From: Carboxydocella thermautotrophica
Lineage (GTDB): Bacteria; Bacillota; GCA-003054495; Carboxydocellales; Carboxydocellaceae
NCBI GenBank assembly: GCA_003054495.1
Contig: CP028514.1
Location: forward strand, 608,501 to 672,500
Length of the DNA: 64,000 nt
Reading direction: 5' to 3'
The position numbers were made by a program, and so were the translations under genes. The notes beneath the pieces are model-generated. The model ran no database searches. It was not told the DNA's origin and was given only the letters and a program-made list of their open reading frames with translations. How positions within the stretch are numbered: position 1 is the stretch's first letter; each line of letters begins with the position of its first letter. Shown here one piece after another: positions 8,546-17,471 of the stretch.

Positions 8546-9514
8546 ATGAACCTGAAAATTGAAATAGATCGCAAGTCCGGAGTACCGATCTACATACAGC
8601 TCAAAGAAGGAATCAAGCGTTTGATCGAGACCGGCTACTGGGAAGCGGGTCAGAAGATTCCCACCGAGCGGGAACTGGCGGAAATGCTCAATATCAGCCG
8701 CAATACCGTCAGCATGGCCTATAAAGAGCTGGAGGGGGAAGGGATTCTGGTTTCTACCCAGGGTCGGGGGACGTTTATTACCGATTCTGATGCTGTTCTG
8801 CGCCAGGAGGGGCGGAAGGAGCGGTTATTGCGGATAATCGATGTGGCTCTGGAAGAGGCGGCGGAAATGGGCTTTTCCCTGGATGAATTTGTGGCCATTG
8901 CCCATGTGCGGGCCCGGGAGAAGAAAGAGATGCTGGCCCGCATGAAAATCGCTTTTGTGGAATGTAACCGGGAACAGCTGGACTATTTTAGCCGGGAAAT
9001 GCATCTGGGTATGGGGATTACCATCCTGCCCATCCTGCTTGAGGATTTTCGCCGCCAGCCGGCAAAAATCAATCAGGTGCTGGAAAATGTCGACCTGGTG
9101 GTCTCTACCTTTTTTCATTTGCAGGAAGTCAAGCAACTGGTGGCCGACAAGAAAAAGACGGTGCTGGGCATCGCTCTGAATCCGGAGATTGAAACGATTG
9201 TCCGCATTGCCCGCTATCCCCAGGGTAGTAAACTGGCTATTGTTTGCCTCTCCGAGACTTTTGCGGCTAAAATCAGAGCGGCCCTGAAACAGGCCGGACT
9301 CAATCATTTGCAGCTGCTAACATCAATAAGTCATGACGAGGCTGAATTGACTGCTCTCCTGCAGGACGTGGATGCAGTGATTGTTTCTCCCAACCGGAAA
9401 AAGGAGATTCAGACACTGGCTCCCCGGCTGGATGTCATTGAAATGAGGTTTTTACCTGACCCTGAAACTATCAATGTAATAAAATCGGCTTTACTGGAGC
9501 TTAAAGATAAATAG
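8546..9514 (+). CDS. GntR-family transcriptional regulator of the glm operon
   Basis: The protein has 322 residues. The N-terminal winged-helix GntR domain (about 1-75) opens with GVPIYIQLKEGIKRLIETG. It includes the recognition region ERELAEMLNISRNTVSMAYK and the wing GRGTFIT. The C-terminal 230 residues form an alpha/beta domain, not the PLP-aminotransferase fold of MocR proteins. It may bind a metabolite, but I cannot name the ligand. The gene is first in a run of closely spaced genes for glutamate conversion, 11 bp ahead of murI, and a perfect palindrome sits in its promoter. Local control of the operon, including itself, is the likely role. Confidence 0.88.
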   Translation: MNLKIEIDRKSGVPIYIQLKEGIKRLIETGYWEAGQKIPTERELAEMLNISRNTVSMAYKELEGEGILVSTQGRGTFITDSDAVLRQEGRKERLLRIIDVALEEAAEMGFSLDEFVAIAHVRAREKKEMLARMKIAFVECNREQLDYFSREMHLGMGITILPILLEDFRRQPAKINQVLENVDLVVSTFFHLQEVKQLVADKKKTVLGIALNPEIETIVRIARYPQGSKLAIVCLSETFAAKIRAALKQAGLNHLQLLTSISHDEAELTALLQDVDAVIVSPNRKKEIQTLAPRLDVIEMRFLPDPETINVIKSALLELKDK

Positions 9515-9525
9515 AGGTGATTGTT

Positions 9526-10323
9526 GTGGATAAATTTGCCCCCATAGGTGTATTTGATTCTGGAGTGGGCGGCCTGACTGTTGTCAGGGAGCTGTTGAAA
9601 CATCTGCCAGCAGAAAATGTGATTTACTATGGAGATACCGCCCATGTCCCCTATGGGTCAAAAACCAGGGAACAGTTACTGGCTTATGGCCGCGGTATTA
9701 TGGAGTATCTGACTGCTGCCGGAGTAAAACTGGTGCTGGTGGCCTGTAATACCAGCTCTTCTTTGACCCTGGAGGCTCTGGCGGCGGAATTTCCTGTCCC
9801 GATGATCGGCATGATCAAACCCGGGGCCAAAGCGGCAGCAGCAGCCAGTAAAAACGGGAAAATTGGAGTGATTGCTACAGAAGCCACCACCCGCAGCCAG
9901 GCTTATCCGGCGGCGATCAAAGCTCTGCGGCCCGAGGCGGAGGTGCTGGGGCAGGCTTGCCCCAAATTCGTTCCGCTGGTGGAGAGTGGTCGCTTTGATA
10001 CAGAGGAAACGGTTGAGGCGGTGCGCGAATATGTCCTGCCCTTACTGGCAGAGGGCATAGATACTCTGGTTTATGGTTGTACCCACTATCCTTTCCTGGA
10101 GCCGGTGATTCGCCGGCTGGCAGACAGTAACCTCACCCTGGTGGATCCGGCCCAGGCAGTGGTGAGGGAAGCGGAGCAGCTGCTGGCCAGCAGAGGACTG
10201 GCAGCAGAAGGGGGGCAGGGTCAATATCGCTTTGTGGTCAGCGGGGATCCCCTGCAATTTCAGCGTGTAGGAAAAATTCTGCTGGGAGATATTATAAAAC
10301 AGGTGGAAAAGGCAGACAGGTAA
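9526..10323 (+). CDS. murI: Glutamate racemase
   Basis: The enzyme interconverts L- and D-glutamate without a cofactor, normally to supply D-Glu for peptidoglycan. Both catalytic cysteines are present (VACNTSSS and YGCTHYPF), as is the conserved [11 protein letters not shown] segment. The start chosen is the GTG at 9526, 6 bases after AGAGGTG; a GTG 9 bases earlier overlaps that site and is less likely. Its place between the operon regulator and the glutamate mutase genes is unusual. It may convert D-glutamate to the L-form used by the mutase, although it could also be the housekeeping wall enzyme. Confidence 0.95.
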   Translation: MDKFAPIGVFDSGVGGLTVVRELLKHLPAENVIYYGDTAHVPYGSKTREQLLAYGRGIMEYLTAAGVKLVLVACNTSSSLTLEALAAEFPVPMIGMIKPGAKAAAAASKNGKIGVIATEATTRSQAYPAAIKALRPEAEVLGQACPKFVPLVESGRFDTEETVEAVREYVLPLLAEGIDTLVYGCTHYPFLEPVIRRLADSNLTLVDPAQAVVREAEQLLASRGLAAEGGQGQYRFVVSGDPLQFQRVGKILLGDIIKQVEKADR

Positions 10324-10339
10324 CGGGGAGGATTCAGTC

Positions 10340-10789
10340 ATGGCAAGAAAAAACAATACCCTGGTTCTGGGGGTAATAGGTGCTGATGTTCACGCTATTG
10401 GCAACAAAATTCTGGACCACGCTCTGACCGCTGCAGGATTTAAAGTGGTAAACATAGGGGTAATGGCCACTCAGGAGGAGTTTATCAATGCCGCCATTGA
10501 GACCGATGCCGCCGCTATACTGGTGGGTTCGCTGTATGGGCATGGTGAGCTGGACTGCCGGGGGTTAAGGGACAAGTGTATTGAAGCCGGGATTGGGGAT
10601 ATCCTGCTTTATGCTGGTGGTAACCTGGTTGTAGGTAAACAGGATTTCGCTTCGGTGGAGGCGCGCTTCAAAACGATGGGTTTTAATCGCGTTTATCCAC
10701 CGGGCACATTGCCGGAAGTGGTAATTCGAGACCTCCGGCAGGACTTGGGGGAGGGAGAATCCAATGACAGCGAGGGCCCTCTTGGTTGA
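10340..10789 (+). CDS. glmS: Glutamate mutase small (sigma) subunit
   Basis: This is the cobalamin-binding component of adenosylcobalamin-dependent glutamate mutase, which rearranges L-glutamate to (2S,3S)-3-methylaspartate. The protein has 149 residues, slightly longer than the usual 137. The base-off cobalamin motif D-x-H-x2-G is clear in [15 protein letters not shown] at about residues 10-24, followed by the conserved [17 protein letters not shown] and YAGGNLVVG. The ribosome site GGGGAGG is good. The last 26 bp overlap glmL, so translation of the two genes is probably coupled. Confidence 0.95.
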   Translation: MARKNNTLVLGVIGADVHAIGNKILDHALTAAGFKVVNIGVMATQEEFINAAIETDAAAILVGSLYGHGELDCRGLRDKCIEAGIGDILLYAGGNLVVGKQDFASVEARFKTMGFNRVYPPGTLPEVVIRDLRQDLGEGESNDSEGPLG

Positions 10790-12152
10790 TTTCGGCAGCA
10801 CTTACACCAAGGTAACGGCAGTAGACCTGGAAAAACGGTGTTTACTGGGAACGGCCAGAGCCTTTACTACCGTTCAGGAGGATATTAATATCGGTTTGAC
10901 CAGGGCCTGTCGCCAGCTGGGTGAAGAGTTGGGAGAAGATCCGCTGACTTACCCCCATAAACTGGGCTGTTCCAGTGCAGCCGGGGGTTTAAAGCTGGCG
11001 GCAATCGGACTGGTACGGGAATTGACAGTGGAAGCGGCCCGCCTGGCTGCCCTGGGGGCTGGAGCGCGGCTAACCCATGTGTTTTCCCGTTTTCTTACTC
11101 CGCAGGATGTGGAACAAATGGCTGCTACACCTCCTGATATTATCCTGCTGGCCGGAGGAACCGATGGAGGAAACAGGGAGACGATCATTGCCAATGCCCA
11201 CACTCTGGCTGTCGGCTCTTTACGGGTACCGGTGGTGGTTGCTGGCAATAAAGTGGCAGCGGCTCAGGTGGCGGAGATTCTCAGCCAGGCCGGTTTTCCC
11301 GTGCGGGTGACGGAAAATGTTATGCCAGAACTGAATCAGCTCAATGTGGAACCGGCCCGGGAAACCATCCGGGAAGTCTTTCTGGAACGGATTATTGCCG
11401 CTAAAGGGCTGGATAAGGCAGAAACATTGCTGGGGATTGTAATGCCTACCCCGGCAGCAGTATTACAAGGAGCGCGGCTGCTGGCAGAGGGGACTCCAGG
11501 CCAGAGGGGCTGGGGGGAGCTGCTGCTGGTGGACATTGGCGGGGCCACTACGGATGTGCATTCCATTGCCGAAGGGGGGCCCAGCAAGCCGGGAGTTAAC
11601 TGGAAGGGTTTACCGGAGCCTAAAGCCAAGCGCACAGTTGAGGGTGACCTGGGCATGCGTTATAGTGCCGAGGCCCTCTGGGAAGCAACCCCCAGGGCCC
11701 TGTTGCTAAAGCTATTTAGAGAAAAATGGCAGGAAGGTCAGGAATATGTACGGAAAGTACACCAGCAGCCTGATTATCTGCCGGTAAATGAACAGGAATG
11801 GGAGTGGGATACGCTGCTGGGCTACCTCTGTGCCCGCCTGGCCACTGAACGGCATGTGGGGCAGCTGGAAACAGTTTACACTCCTTTTGGGGCGACCTTT
11901 GTCCAGTATGGCAAGGATTTGACCCAAATCGGGCATGTCATCGGTACCGGCGGGGTGCTGGTCCATCATCCCCGGCCCCGGCGGATTCTGGAAGGAGTAC
12001 TGTTTGAACCGGAACAGCCCATGTTGTTGAAACCCATGCAACCGCGCCTGTGGTTGGATCAGGAGTATATTCTGGCAGCGATGGGTCTGCTGGCTGAAAT
12101 AGATGAAGAGGCGGCCATGACTATCATGACGGCCGGACTTAGAGAAATCTAG
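10764..12152 (+). CDS. glmL: Glutamate mutase reactivating factor GlmL (MutL)
   Basis: The protein has 462 residues and an actin/Hsp70-like ATPase fold. The phosphate 1 motif [14 protein letters not shown] is at residues 8-21, the second phosphate loop is [14 protein letters not shown], and the adenosine motif region is [11 protein letters not shown]. GlmL-type proteins sit between the two mutase subunit genes in known clusters. They are thought to use ATP to release damaged cobalamin from the mutase. The gene overlaps glmS by 26 bp and lies 11 bp before glmE. Annotation by name only as MutL should not be confused with the DNA mismatch repair protein. Confidence 0.93.
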   Translation: MTARALLVDFGSTYTKVTAVDLEKRCLLGTARAFTTVQEDINIGLTRACRQLGEELGEDPLTYPHKLGCSSAAGGLKLAAIGLVRELTVEAARLAALGAGARLTHVFSRFLTPQDVEQMAATPPDIILLAGGTDGGNRETIIANAHTLAVGSLRVPVVVAGNKVAAAQVAEILSQAGFPVRVTENVMPELNQLNVEPARETIREVFLERIIAAKGLDKAETLLGIVMPTPAAVLQGARLLAEGTPGQRGWGELLLVDIGGATTDVHSIAEGGPSKPGVNWKGLPEPKAKRTVEGDLGMRYSAEALWEATPRALLLKLFREKWQEGQEYVRKVHQQPDYLPVNEQEWEWDTLLGYLCARLATERHVGQLETVYTPFGATFVQYGKDLTQIGHVIGTGGVLVHHPRPRRILEGVLFEPEQPMLLKPMQPRLWLDQEYILAAMGLLAEIDEEAAMTIMTAGLREI

Positions 12153-12163
12153 GAGGGGTAAGT

Positions 12164-13615
12164 GTGGAACTTGTGAACAAAAAGCTGGACTTAGAACAGT
12201 TTTGGGCTGAACGGCAGGAAGTATTGCAGTCCTGGCCTACCGGACGCGGAGTAGATCTGGAAGAAGCTATTGCCTATCATAAACAGTTACCGGCCAGCAA
12301 GGTGATGGCCAAAAAACTGGCTCAGGGCAAGCGGGAAGGAATTACCTTTGCCCAGCCCCGGGCCGGAGTAGCTCTCTTGCATGAACACATAGAGCTGTTG
12401 CGTTATTTACAGGACGAAGGCGGGGCGGATTTCCTGCCCACCACCATTGATTCCTATACCCGGCAAAACCGCTATAAAGAGGCGGAAACAGGAATCGAGG
12501 AGTCCCGGGCAGCAGGTCGCTCCATGCTCAATGGCTTTCCGGCAGTCAATTACGGGGTAGATGCCTGCCGTAAAGTGGTGGAAGCAGTGAATGTGCCGGT
12601 ACAGGTTCGGCACGGTACTCCTGATGCCCGCTTGCTGGCGGAAATTACGCTGGCTGGAGGTTTTACCGATTTTGAGGGTGGCGGTATCAGCTATAATATT
12701 CCTTATTCCAAAGATATGCCGCTGGAAAAGTCTATCCGTTACTGGCAATATGTTGACCGCCTGGTGGGATATTATGAAGAAAATGGGGTCAGCATCAACC
12801 GGGAGCCTTTTGGGCCTTTAACCGGTACCCTGGTGCCTCCCAGTATATCCCATGCGGTGGCTATTATTGAAGCCTTACTGGCAGCCGAACAGGGGGTTAT
12901 GAACCTGACCCTGGGCTATGGACAATGTGGTAACCTCTATCAGGATGTAGCGGCCATAAGGACCCTGGCCGAACTGGCAGAGGAATATCTGAACCGCTTT
13001 GGGTACAGTGGTCGGCAAATCACCACGGTGTTCCACCAGTGGATGGGCGGCTTCCCGCAAGATGAAAGCAAAGCCTTTGGTGTCATCTCCTGGGGCGCTG
13101 TTACTGCCGCCCTGGCCAGAGTTAATAAGGTAATTGTTAAGACTCCCCATGAGGCGATGGGAATTCCGACCAGGGAAGCCAATGCCGCCGGGCTCAAGGC
13201 CACCAAACAGGTACTGAACATGCTCAAGGATCAGAGTTTGCCCCTGACCAGTGAGCTGCAGCTGGAAATGGAGATGATTCGCAAGGAAACCCGGGCCATC
13301 CTGGACAAGACCCTGGAACTGGGAGAGGGAGACTGGGCCGTTGGGGCCGTACGGGCCTTCAAGGCCGGTGTAATCGATGTACCTTTTGCCCCCAGTCGCC
13401 ACAATCTGGGCAAGATTTTGCCGGCCCGGGACAATCAGGGGGCGGTGCGTTTCCTGGATTTCGGCCAGTTGCCTTTTGATGCGGAAATCCGGGCCTTCCA
13501 TCAGGAGAAAATTGCTGAACGGGGCCGTAAGGAAAATCGCCAGCCCAGTTTCCAGATGGTAATCGATGATATCTATGCCATTGGTAAAGGCATGCTGGTA
13601 GGCCGGCCCAGATAG
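12164..13615 (+). CDS. glmE: Glutamate mutase epsilon (catalytic) subunit
   Basis: This is the TIM-barrel subunit of glutamate mutase that binds glutamate and, with GlmS, adenosylcobalamin. The length of 483 residues equals that of clostridial GlmE. Conserved parts include [14 protein letters not shown], the substrate region [14 protein letters not shown], the segment [15 protein letters not shown], and [18 protein letters not shown]. The start is a GTG behind AGGAGGGG. It forms a complete mutase with glmS and glmL just upstream, and the next gene encodes the enzyme that consumes its product. Confidence 0.96.
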   Translation: MELVNKKLDLEQFWAERQEVLQSWPTGRGVDLEEAIAYHKQLPASKVMAKKLAQGKREGITFAQPRAGVALLHEHIELLRYLQDEGGADFLPTTIDSYTRQNRYKEAETGIEESRAAGRSMLNGFPAVNYGVDACRKVVEAVNVPVQVRHGTPDARLLAEITLAGGFTDFEGGGISYNIPYSKDMPLEKSIRYWQYVDRLVGYYEENGVSINREPFGPLTGTLVPPSISHAVAIIEALLAAEQGVMNLTLGYGQCGNLYQDVAAIRTLAELAEEYLNRFGYSGRQITTVFHQWMGGFPQDESKAFGVISWGAVTAALARVNKVIVKTPHEAMGIPTREANAAGLKATKQVLNMLKDQSLPLTSELQLEMEMIRKETRAILDKTLELGEGDWAVGAVRAFKAGVIDVPFAPSRHNLGKILPARDNQGAVRFLDFGQLPFDAEIRAFHQEKIAERGRKENRQPSFQMVIDDIYAIGKGMLVGRPR

Positions 13616-13634
13616 AAAAGCGGAGGCGATGATA

Positions 13635-14882
13635 ATGAAGATAATAGATGTTGTTTTTTCGGCAGGATTAACCGGATTCTTCTTTGATGACCAGAAAGCC
13701 ATTAAAGCCGGAGCTCAGCCTGATGGCGGTACTTACCGGGGTCAACCTCTGACCCCGGGTTTTTCCGCTGTCCGGCAGCGGGGTGAATCCATTTCCATCA
13801 TGTTAATGCTGGAAGATGGACAGATTGCTTTTGGCGATTGCGCTGCGGTACAGTATTCGGGAGCAGGGGGCCGGGATCCCCTTTTTCTGGCCAGAGATTT
13901 TATTCCTCTGCTGGAGGAAGAGGTAAAGCCCCGGTTGCTGGGTCGGGAACTGACCGCTTTTCGGCCCCTGGCCCAGGAATTTGACCATTTTATCCGTCCC
14001 AATGGGGAGAGACTGCATACTGCTCTGCGCTATGGTATTACCCAGGCCCTGCTGGATGCCGTAGCCAGAGCCCACAGGGAGACCATGGCGGAAACCATCG
14101 CCCGGGAATATGGGACTCAACTGGTTAACGCTCCTGTACCGATCTTTTGTCAGACGGGGGATGAAAGGCATAACAATGCCGATAAGGCCATTGTAAAAAG
14201 GGCTGATGTGCTCCCGCATGGACTGATCAATAACGTGGAGACCAAACTGGGCAAAAATGGAGAGCTGTTACTGGAATATGTAGAGTGGCTGCGGAAACGG
14301 GTAGAGGAATTAGGCCAACCCGGTTACCGTCCTGTTTTACATATTGATGTTTATGGCACCATTGGCCTGGCTTTTGGCCATGATACCAAACGGATGGCAG
14401 CTTACCTCAAGGAACTGGAGGCGGCAGCACGGCCCTTGCAGCTGCGCATTGAAGGGCCGATGGATATGGGCAATAAACCGGACCAGATGCGGGCCCTGAA
14501 GGACCTGAAACAGGAACTGACTGACACAGGCTGTACGGTGGAAATTGTGGCCGATGAATGGTGTAACACCCTGGAGGATATTATAGAATTCACCGATCAC
14601 CAGTCAGCCCATATGGTGCAAATCAAAACACCGGACCTGGGAGGCATCAATAATACCATCGAAGCGGTCCTTTATGCCAAAGCCAGAGGTATGGGAGCCT
14701 ATCTGGGCGGTACCTGTAATGAAACTGACCGTTCGGCTCAGGTCTGTGTGCACATCGCCCTGGCTACCAATCCCGATCAGATGCTGGCCAAACCCGGAAT
14801 GGGAGTGGATGAAGGCCTGATGGTGGTGTATAATGAAATGGCCAGAACCCTGGCTATATTGAAAATGAAAGGGAAAATTTAG
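13635..14882 (+). CDS. mal: Methylaspartate ammonia-lyase
   Basis: The enzyme removes ammonia from (2S,3S)-3-methylaspartate to give mesaconate. It belongs to the enolase superfamily, with an N-terminal cap and a C-terminal barrel. The protein has about 415 residues, as expected. The general-base lysine region KTPDLGGINNTIEAVLYAKA and the metal ligands in VLHIDVYG, IEGPMDMG and ADEWCN are visible. The start at 13635 is 8 bases behind GGAGG; an ATG 6 bases earlier is too close. It sits 19 bp after glmE and completes the conversion of glutamate to mesaconate. Confidence 0.95.
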   Translation: MKIIDVVFSAGLTGFFFDDQKAIKAGAQPDGGTYRGQPLTPGFSAVRQRGESISIMLMLEDGQIAFGDCAAVQYSGAGGRDPLFLARDFIPLLEEEVKPRLLGRELTAFRPLAQEFDHFIRPNGERLHTALRYGITQALLDAVARAHRETMAETIAREYGTQLVNAPVPIFCQTGDERHNNADKAIVKRADVLPHGLINNVETKLGKNGELLLEYVEWLRKRVEELGQPGYRPVLHIDVYGTIGLAFGHDTKRMAAYLKELEAAARPLQLRIEGPMDMGNKPDQMRALKDLKQELTDTGCTVEIVADEWCNTLEDIIEFTDHQSAHMVQIKTPDLGGINNTIEAVLYAKARGMGAYLGGTCNETDRSAQVCVHIALATNPDQMLAKPGMGVDEGLMVVYNEMARTLAILKMKGKI

Positions 14883-14913
14883 GTCAAGAATTTCGTGTAA
14901 AGGAGGAACGCCT

Positions 14914-15894
14914 GTGGGCAAGGTGGGCATAACCACCACGGTGCCGGTGGAAATAATTTACGCAGCAGGAGAGATACCAGTGGATCTCAACAATATCTTC
15001 ATTACCAGCCCTGATCCCATGCAACTGGTGGAAGAGGCAGAAGTAGCCGGTTATCCCCGCAATTTGTGTGGCTGGATCAAGGGCATCTACAGCACCGTTC
15101 TGGCCAACCGGGAAATTGACCGGGTGATTGCTGTGACCCAGGGGGATTGTTCCAATACCCACGCTCTGATGGAGACCCTGCAGGTCCAGGGGATTAAAAC
15201 CATACCTTTCGCCTTTCCCTACGATCGGGATCGGGACATGCTCAAACTGCAAATGGAAAAACTGATGGAGGCCCTGGGGGGAGTAACCTGGGACCAGGTT
15301 AATGCTACCAAACAGCGGCTGGACCGCATTCGCCGCAAGGTGGCAGAAATTGACCGTCTGACCTGGGAAGGCCAGCAGGTGAGCGGGTTTGAAAACCATC
15401 TTTTCCAGGTGTCCTGCAGTGACTTTAATGGGGATCCCGATACTTTTGAACAGCAAGTGGAAGCATTCCTGGCGGAAGTCCAGCACCACAAGGTGATTGA
15501 AGAGGATGTGCGCCTGGGCTATATCGGTGTACCCCCCATTTTCTCCGATATCTATCAATTTGTAGAGGAGCTGGGAGCCCGGGTGGTCTATAATGAGGTG
15601 CAAAGGCAGTTTGCCATGCCTTTTGCCACTGAGGATATCGTGGAGCAGTACCTGCTCTATACCTATCCCTATGATATTTTTGCAAGGCTGGAGGATATCA
15701 GTCGGGAAGTGGAACGGCGCAATCTGGATGGGATTATCCATTACACTCAGAGTTTTTGCTTCCGTCAGATTGAGGATATAATCATCCGGGAGAAGCTGGA
15801 TATCCCTGTTTTGACTCTGGAAGGAGACAAACCGGGGCGGCTGGATGCGCGCAGTAAAATGCGGCTGGAGTCCTTTATCGAGATGTTGAGGTGA
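14914..15894 (+). CDS. 2-hydroxyacyl-CoA dehydratase-like iron-sulfur protein (double-cubane type candidate)
   Basis: The protein has 326 residues and belongs to the HgdB/BcrB/DCCP family. It starts with the family pattern TTTVPVEIIYAAGEIPVDLN. Cys52 (NLCGW), Cys79 (GDCSN) and Cys282 (SFCFR) match the positions that hold the [4Fe-4S] or double-cubane cluster; Cys168 is additional. True 2-hydroxyacyl-CoA dehydratases need two different subunits of this family. Here only one is present, next to one activator gene, as in the homodimeric double-cubane cluster proteins described from Carboxydothermus. It is shorter than typical family members. The start is a GTG behind AAGGAGG. The substrate is unknown; a reductive step on a product of the upstream pathway is only a guess. 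Confidence 0.8.
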   Translation: MGKVGITTTVPVEIIYAAGEIPVDLNNIFITSPDPMQLVEEAEVAGYPRNLCGWIKGIYSTVLANREIDRVIAVTQGDCSNTHALMETLQVQGIKTIPFAFPYDRDRDMLKLQMEKLMEALGGVTWDQVNATKQRLDRIRRKVAEIDRLTWEGQQVSGFENHLFQVSCSDFNGDPDTFEQQVEAFLAEVQHHKVIEEDVRLGYIGVPPIFSDIYQFVEELGARVVYNEVQRQFAMPFATEDIVEQYLLYTYPYDIFARLEDISREVERRNLDGIIHYTQSFCFRQIEDIIIREKLDIPVLTLEGDKPGRLDARSKMRLESFIEMLR

Positions 15895-16706
15895 AATCGA
15901 TGTTACTGGGACTGGATTTAGGCAGCCGGCAGGCTAAACTGGTGCTGGGCCCGCGGCAGGCAGGCTGGCAACCGGGGGAGCCTCTGCCGGAGTTGAGTTT
16001 TCACCGCTACGATACTATCCTCTTTTATCGCCAGTACGGCCGTAAAGTGGCAGAAGACCTGGCGGTGGATTTCGCTGCTCTGGGTCTGCCGCAGTTTGAA
16101 GCCATTGTTTCCACCGGCTATGGGCGCAATACCGTAAAAATAGCTGGTGGTAAAACGATTCCGGAGCTGAAAGCCCACATGCTGGGAGCAATGGCTCAGA
16201 CCGGGTTGCAGGATTTTACCCTGCTGGATTTAGGAGGCCAGGATAGTAAAGTCATCGCTGTCAGCCGGGGGAAAATGCGGGATTTTGTCACCAATGACAA
16301 GTGTGCGGCCAGCTCCGGCCGCTATCTGGAAAACATGGCAGCGGTTCTGGGCATTAGTCTGGAGGAACTGAGTCAGTATGCCGATAACCCGGTGGAGTTG
16401 AGTTCTACCTGTGCTGTTTTCGGGGAATCGGAATTGATTGGCCGGATTGTTGAGGGCTATTCCGTTGCCGAACTGGCGGCAGGAGTGAACTATACCATTT
16501 TCCGGCGGGTCCAGCCTATGCTAAAACCTTTGTTAGGGAAAGGTCCACTGGTTTTCACCGGCGGGGTGGCCTTTAACCGGGCCCTCGTTACTATTCTGGA
16601 GCGGGAGCTGGGGGTAGAGGTGGTTATTCCGCCGGAACCGCAGATGAATGGCGCTATTGGTTGCTGGGTGGAAGCCCAATTACAGACAGAGAAGGAGGTT
16701 AACTGA
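15891..16706 (+). CDS. ATP-dependent activator/reductase of the 2-hydroxyacyl-CoA dehydratase-like protein
   Basis: The protein has 271 residues and the ASKHA ATPase fold of HgdC/BadF-type activators. The phosphate loops LGLDLGSRQAKLVL and LLDLGGQDSKVIAV are present. Two cysteines, Cys138 (NDKCAASSGRYLE) and Cys174 (SSTCAVFGESE), are the expected ligands of the [4Fe-4S] cluster shared by the homodimer. Such proteins hydrolyse ATP to push a low-potential electron into their partner. The gene overlaps the partner gene by 4 bp (GTGA), so the two are probably made in balance. An ATG 9 bases downstream is an alternative start. Confidence 0.9.
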   Translation: MKSMLLGLDLGSRQAKLVLGPRQAGWQPGEPLPELSFHRYDTILFYRQYGRKVAEDLAVDFAALGLPQFEAIVSTGYGRNTVKIAGGKTIPELKAHMLGAMAQTGLQDFTLLDLGGQDSKVIAVSRGKMRDFVTNDKCAASSGRYLENMAAVLGISLEELSQYADNPVELSSTCAVFGESELIGRIVEGYSVAELAAGVNYTIFRRVQPMLKPLLGKGPLVFTGGVAFNRALVTILERELGVEVVIPPEPQMNGAIGCWVEAQLQTEKEVN

Positions 16707-17461
16707 TGAAGTTGACAGTGCTGGGCTGCTGGGGCCCCTATCCCCGGGCTGGTGGTGCCTGTTCCGGCTATCTGGTTCGCTCCGGGGACACAGCGATTCT
16801 GCTGGATTGTGGCAATGGCGTTTTCGGCCGTTTGCGGGAACATATGGACTTCTGGCAGCTGACGGCAGTAATCATTACCCACTGGCATCCTGACCACTGG
16901 GCTGATTTGCATTGTATAAGGCATGCTATCGCAGGTGCCATTCGGGAAGGGAGGCGGCCAGGACCGCTACCAGTGTATGCACCCGTCGAACCGGCGCAGT
17001 TGTTTGAGCAGTTTGTTGCCTACCAGGAAGCCTTGCAGCTGATAGCAATTCCGGCTGCCGGAGGGCAGGCCAGGGCCGGCCAGCTGGAACTGAAATTTTT
17101 CCCGGTCAGCCACAGTTTACCTGCTTATGCCGTGCGGCTGGAAGCTGAAGGCAAAAGCCTGGTCTATACCGGGGATGCCGCATACAGCGAGGAATTGGCT
17201 GAATTCAGCCGGGAATGCGGACTGTTGCTGGCTGAAGCCAGTCTGCAGGTAGAGCATGAAAGCAAAGGTCAGGAACTGGGCCATCTTAGCTCCCGCCAGG
17301 CCGGACAGCTGGCCCGGCAGGCTGGGGCAGGCTTCCTGCTGCTTACCCATCTCTGGCCGGAATTCAATGCTGCCCTGTCACTGAAAGAGGCCAGAGAAGT
17401 CTTTAGTGGCCGTCTGGATCTGGCCCGGGAAGGGCGGAGCTGGACGGTGGAGGGGAGGTAA
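16706..17461 (+). CDS. MBL-fold metallohydrolase
   Basis: This metallo-beta-lactamase-fold hydrolase has 251 residues and resembles the RNase Z/YhfI group. The metal site motif H-x-H-x-D-H is seen in THWHPDHWADL, and further ligands are in FPVSHSLPAYAV, YTGDAAYS and LLTHLWPEF. The start codon overlaps the activator stop by one base. Position inside the glutamate operon suggests a hydrolytic step on a pathway intermediate such as a thioester or lactone, but the family is too broad to name a substrate. Confidence 0.85.
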   Translation: MKLTVLGCWGPYPRAGGACSGYLVRSGDTAILLDCGNGVFGRLREHMDFWQLTAVIITHWHPDHWADLHCIRHAIAGAIREGRRPGPLPVYAPVEPAQLFEQFVAYQEALQLIAIPAAGGQARAGQLELKFFPVSHSLPAYAVRLEAEGKSLVYTGDAAYSEELAEFSRECGLLLAEASLQVEHESKGQELGHLSSRQAGQLARQAGAGFLLLTHLWPEFNAALSLKEAREVFSGRLDLAREGRSWTVEGR

Positions 17462-17471
17462 GGTAAGGAAG

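Noticed and set aside
10764-12152. MutL as the DNA mismatch repair protein
   Set aside because: The sequence has actin-like phosphate loops and lies between glmS and glmE; it is the mutase reactivase of the same alternative name.
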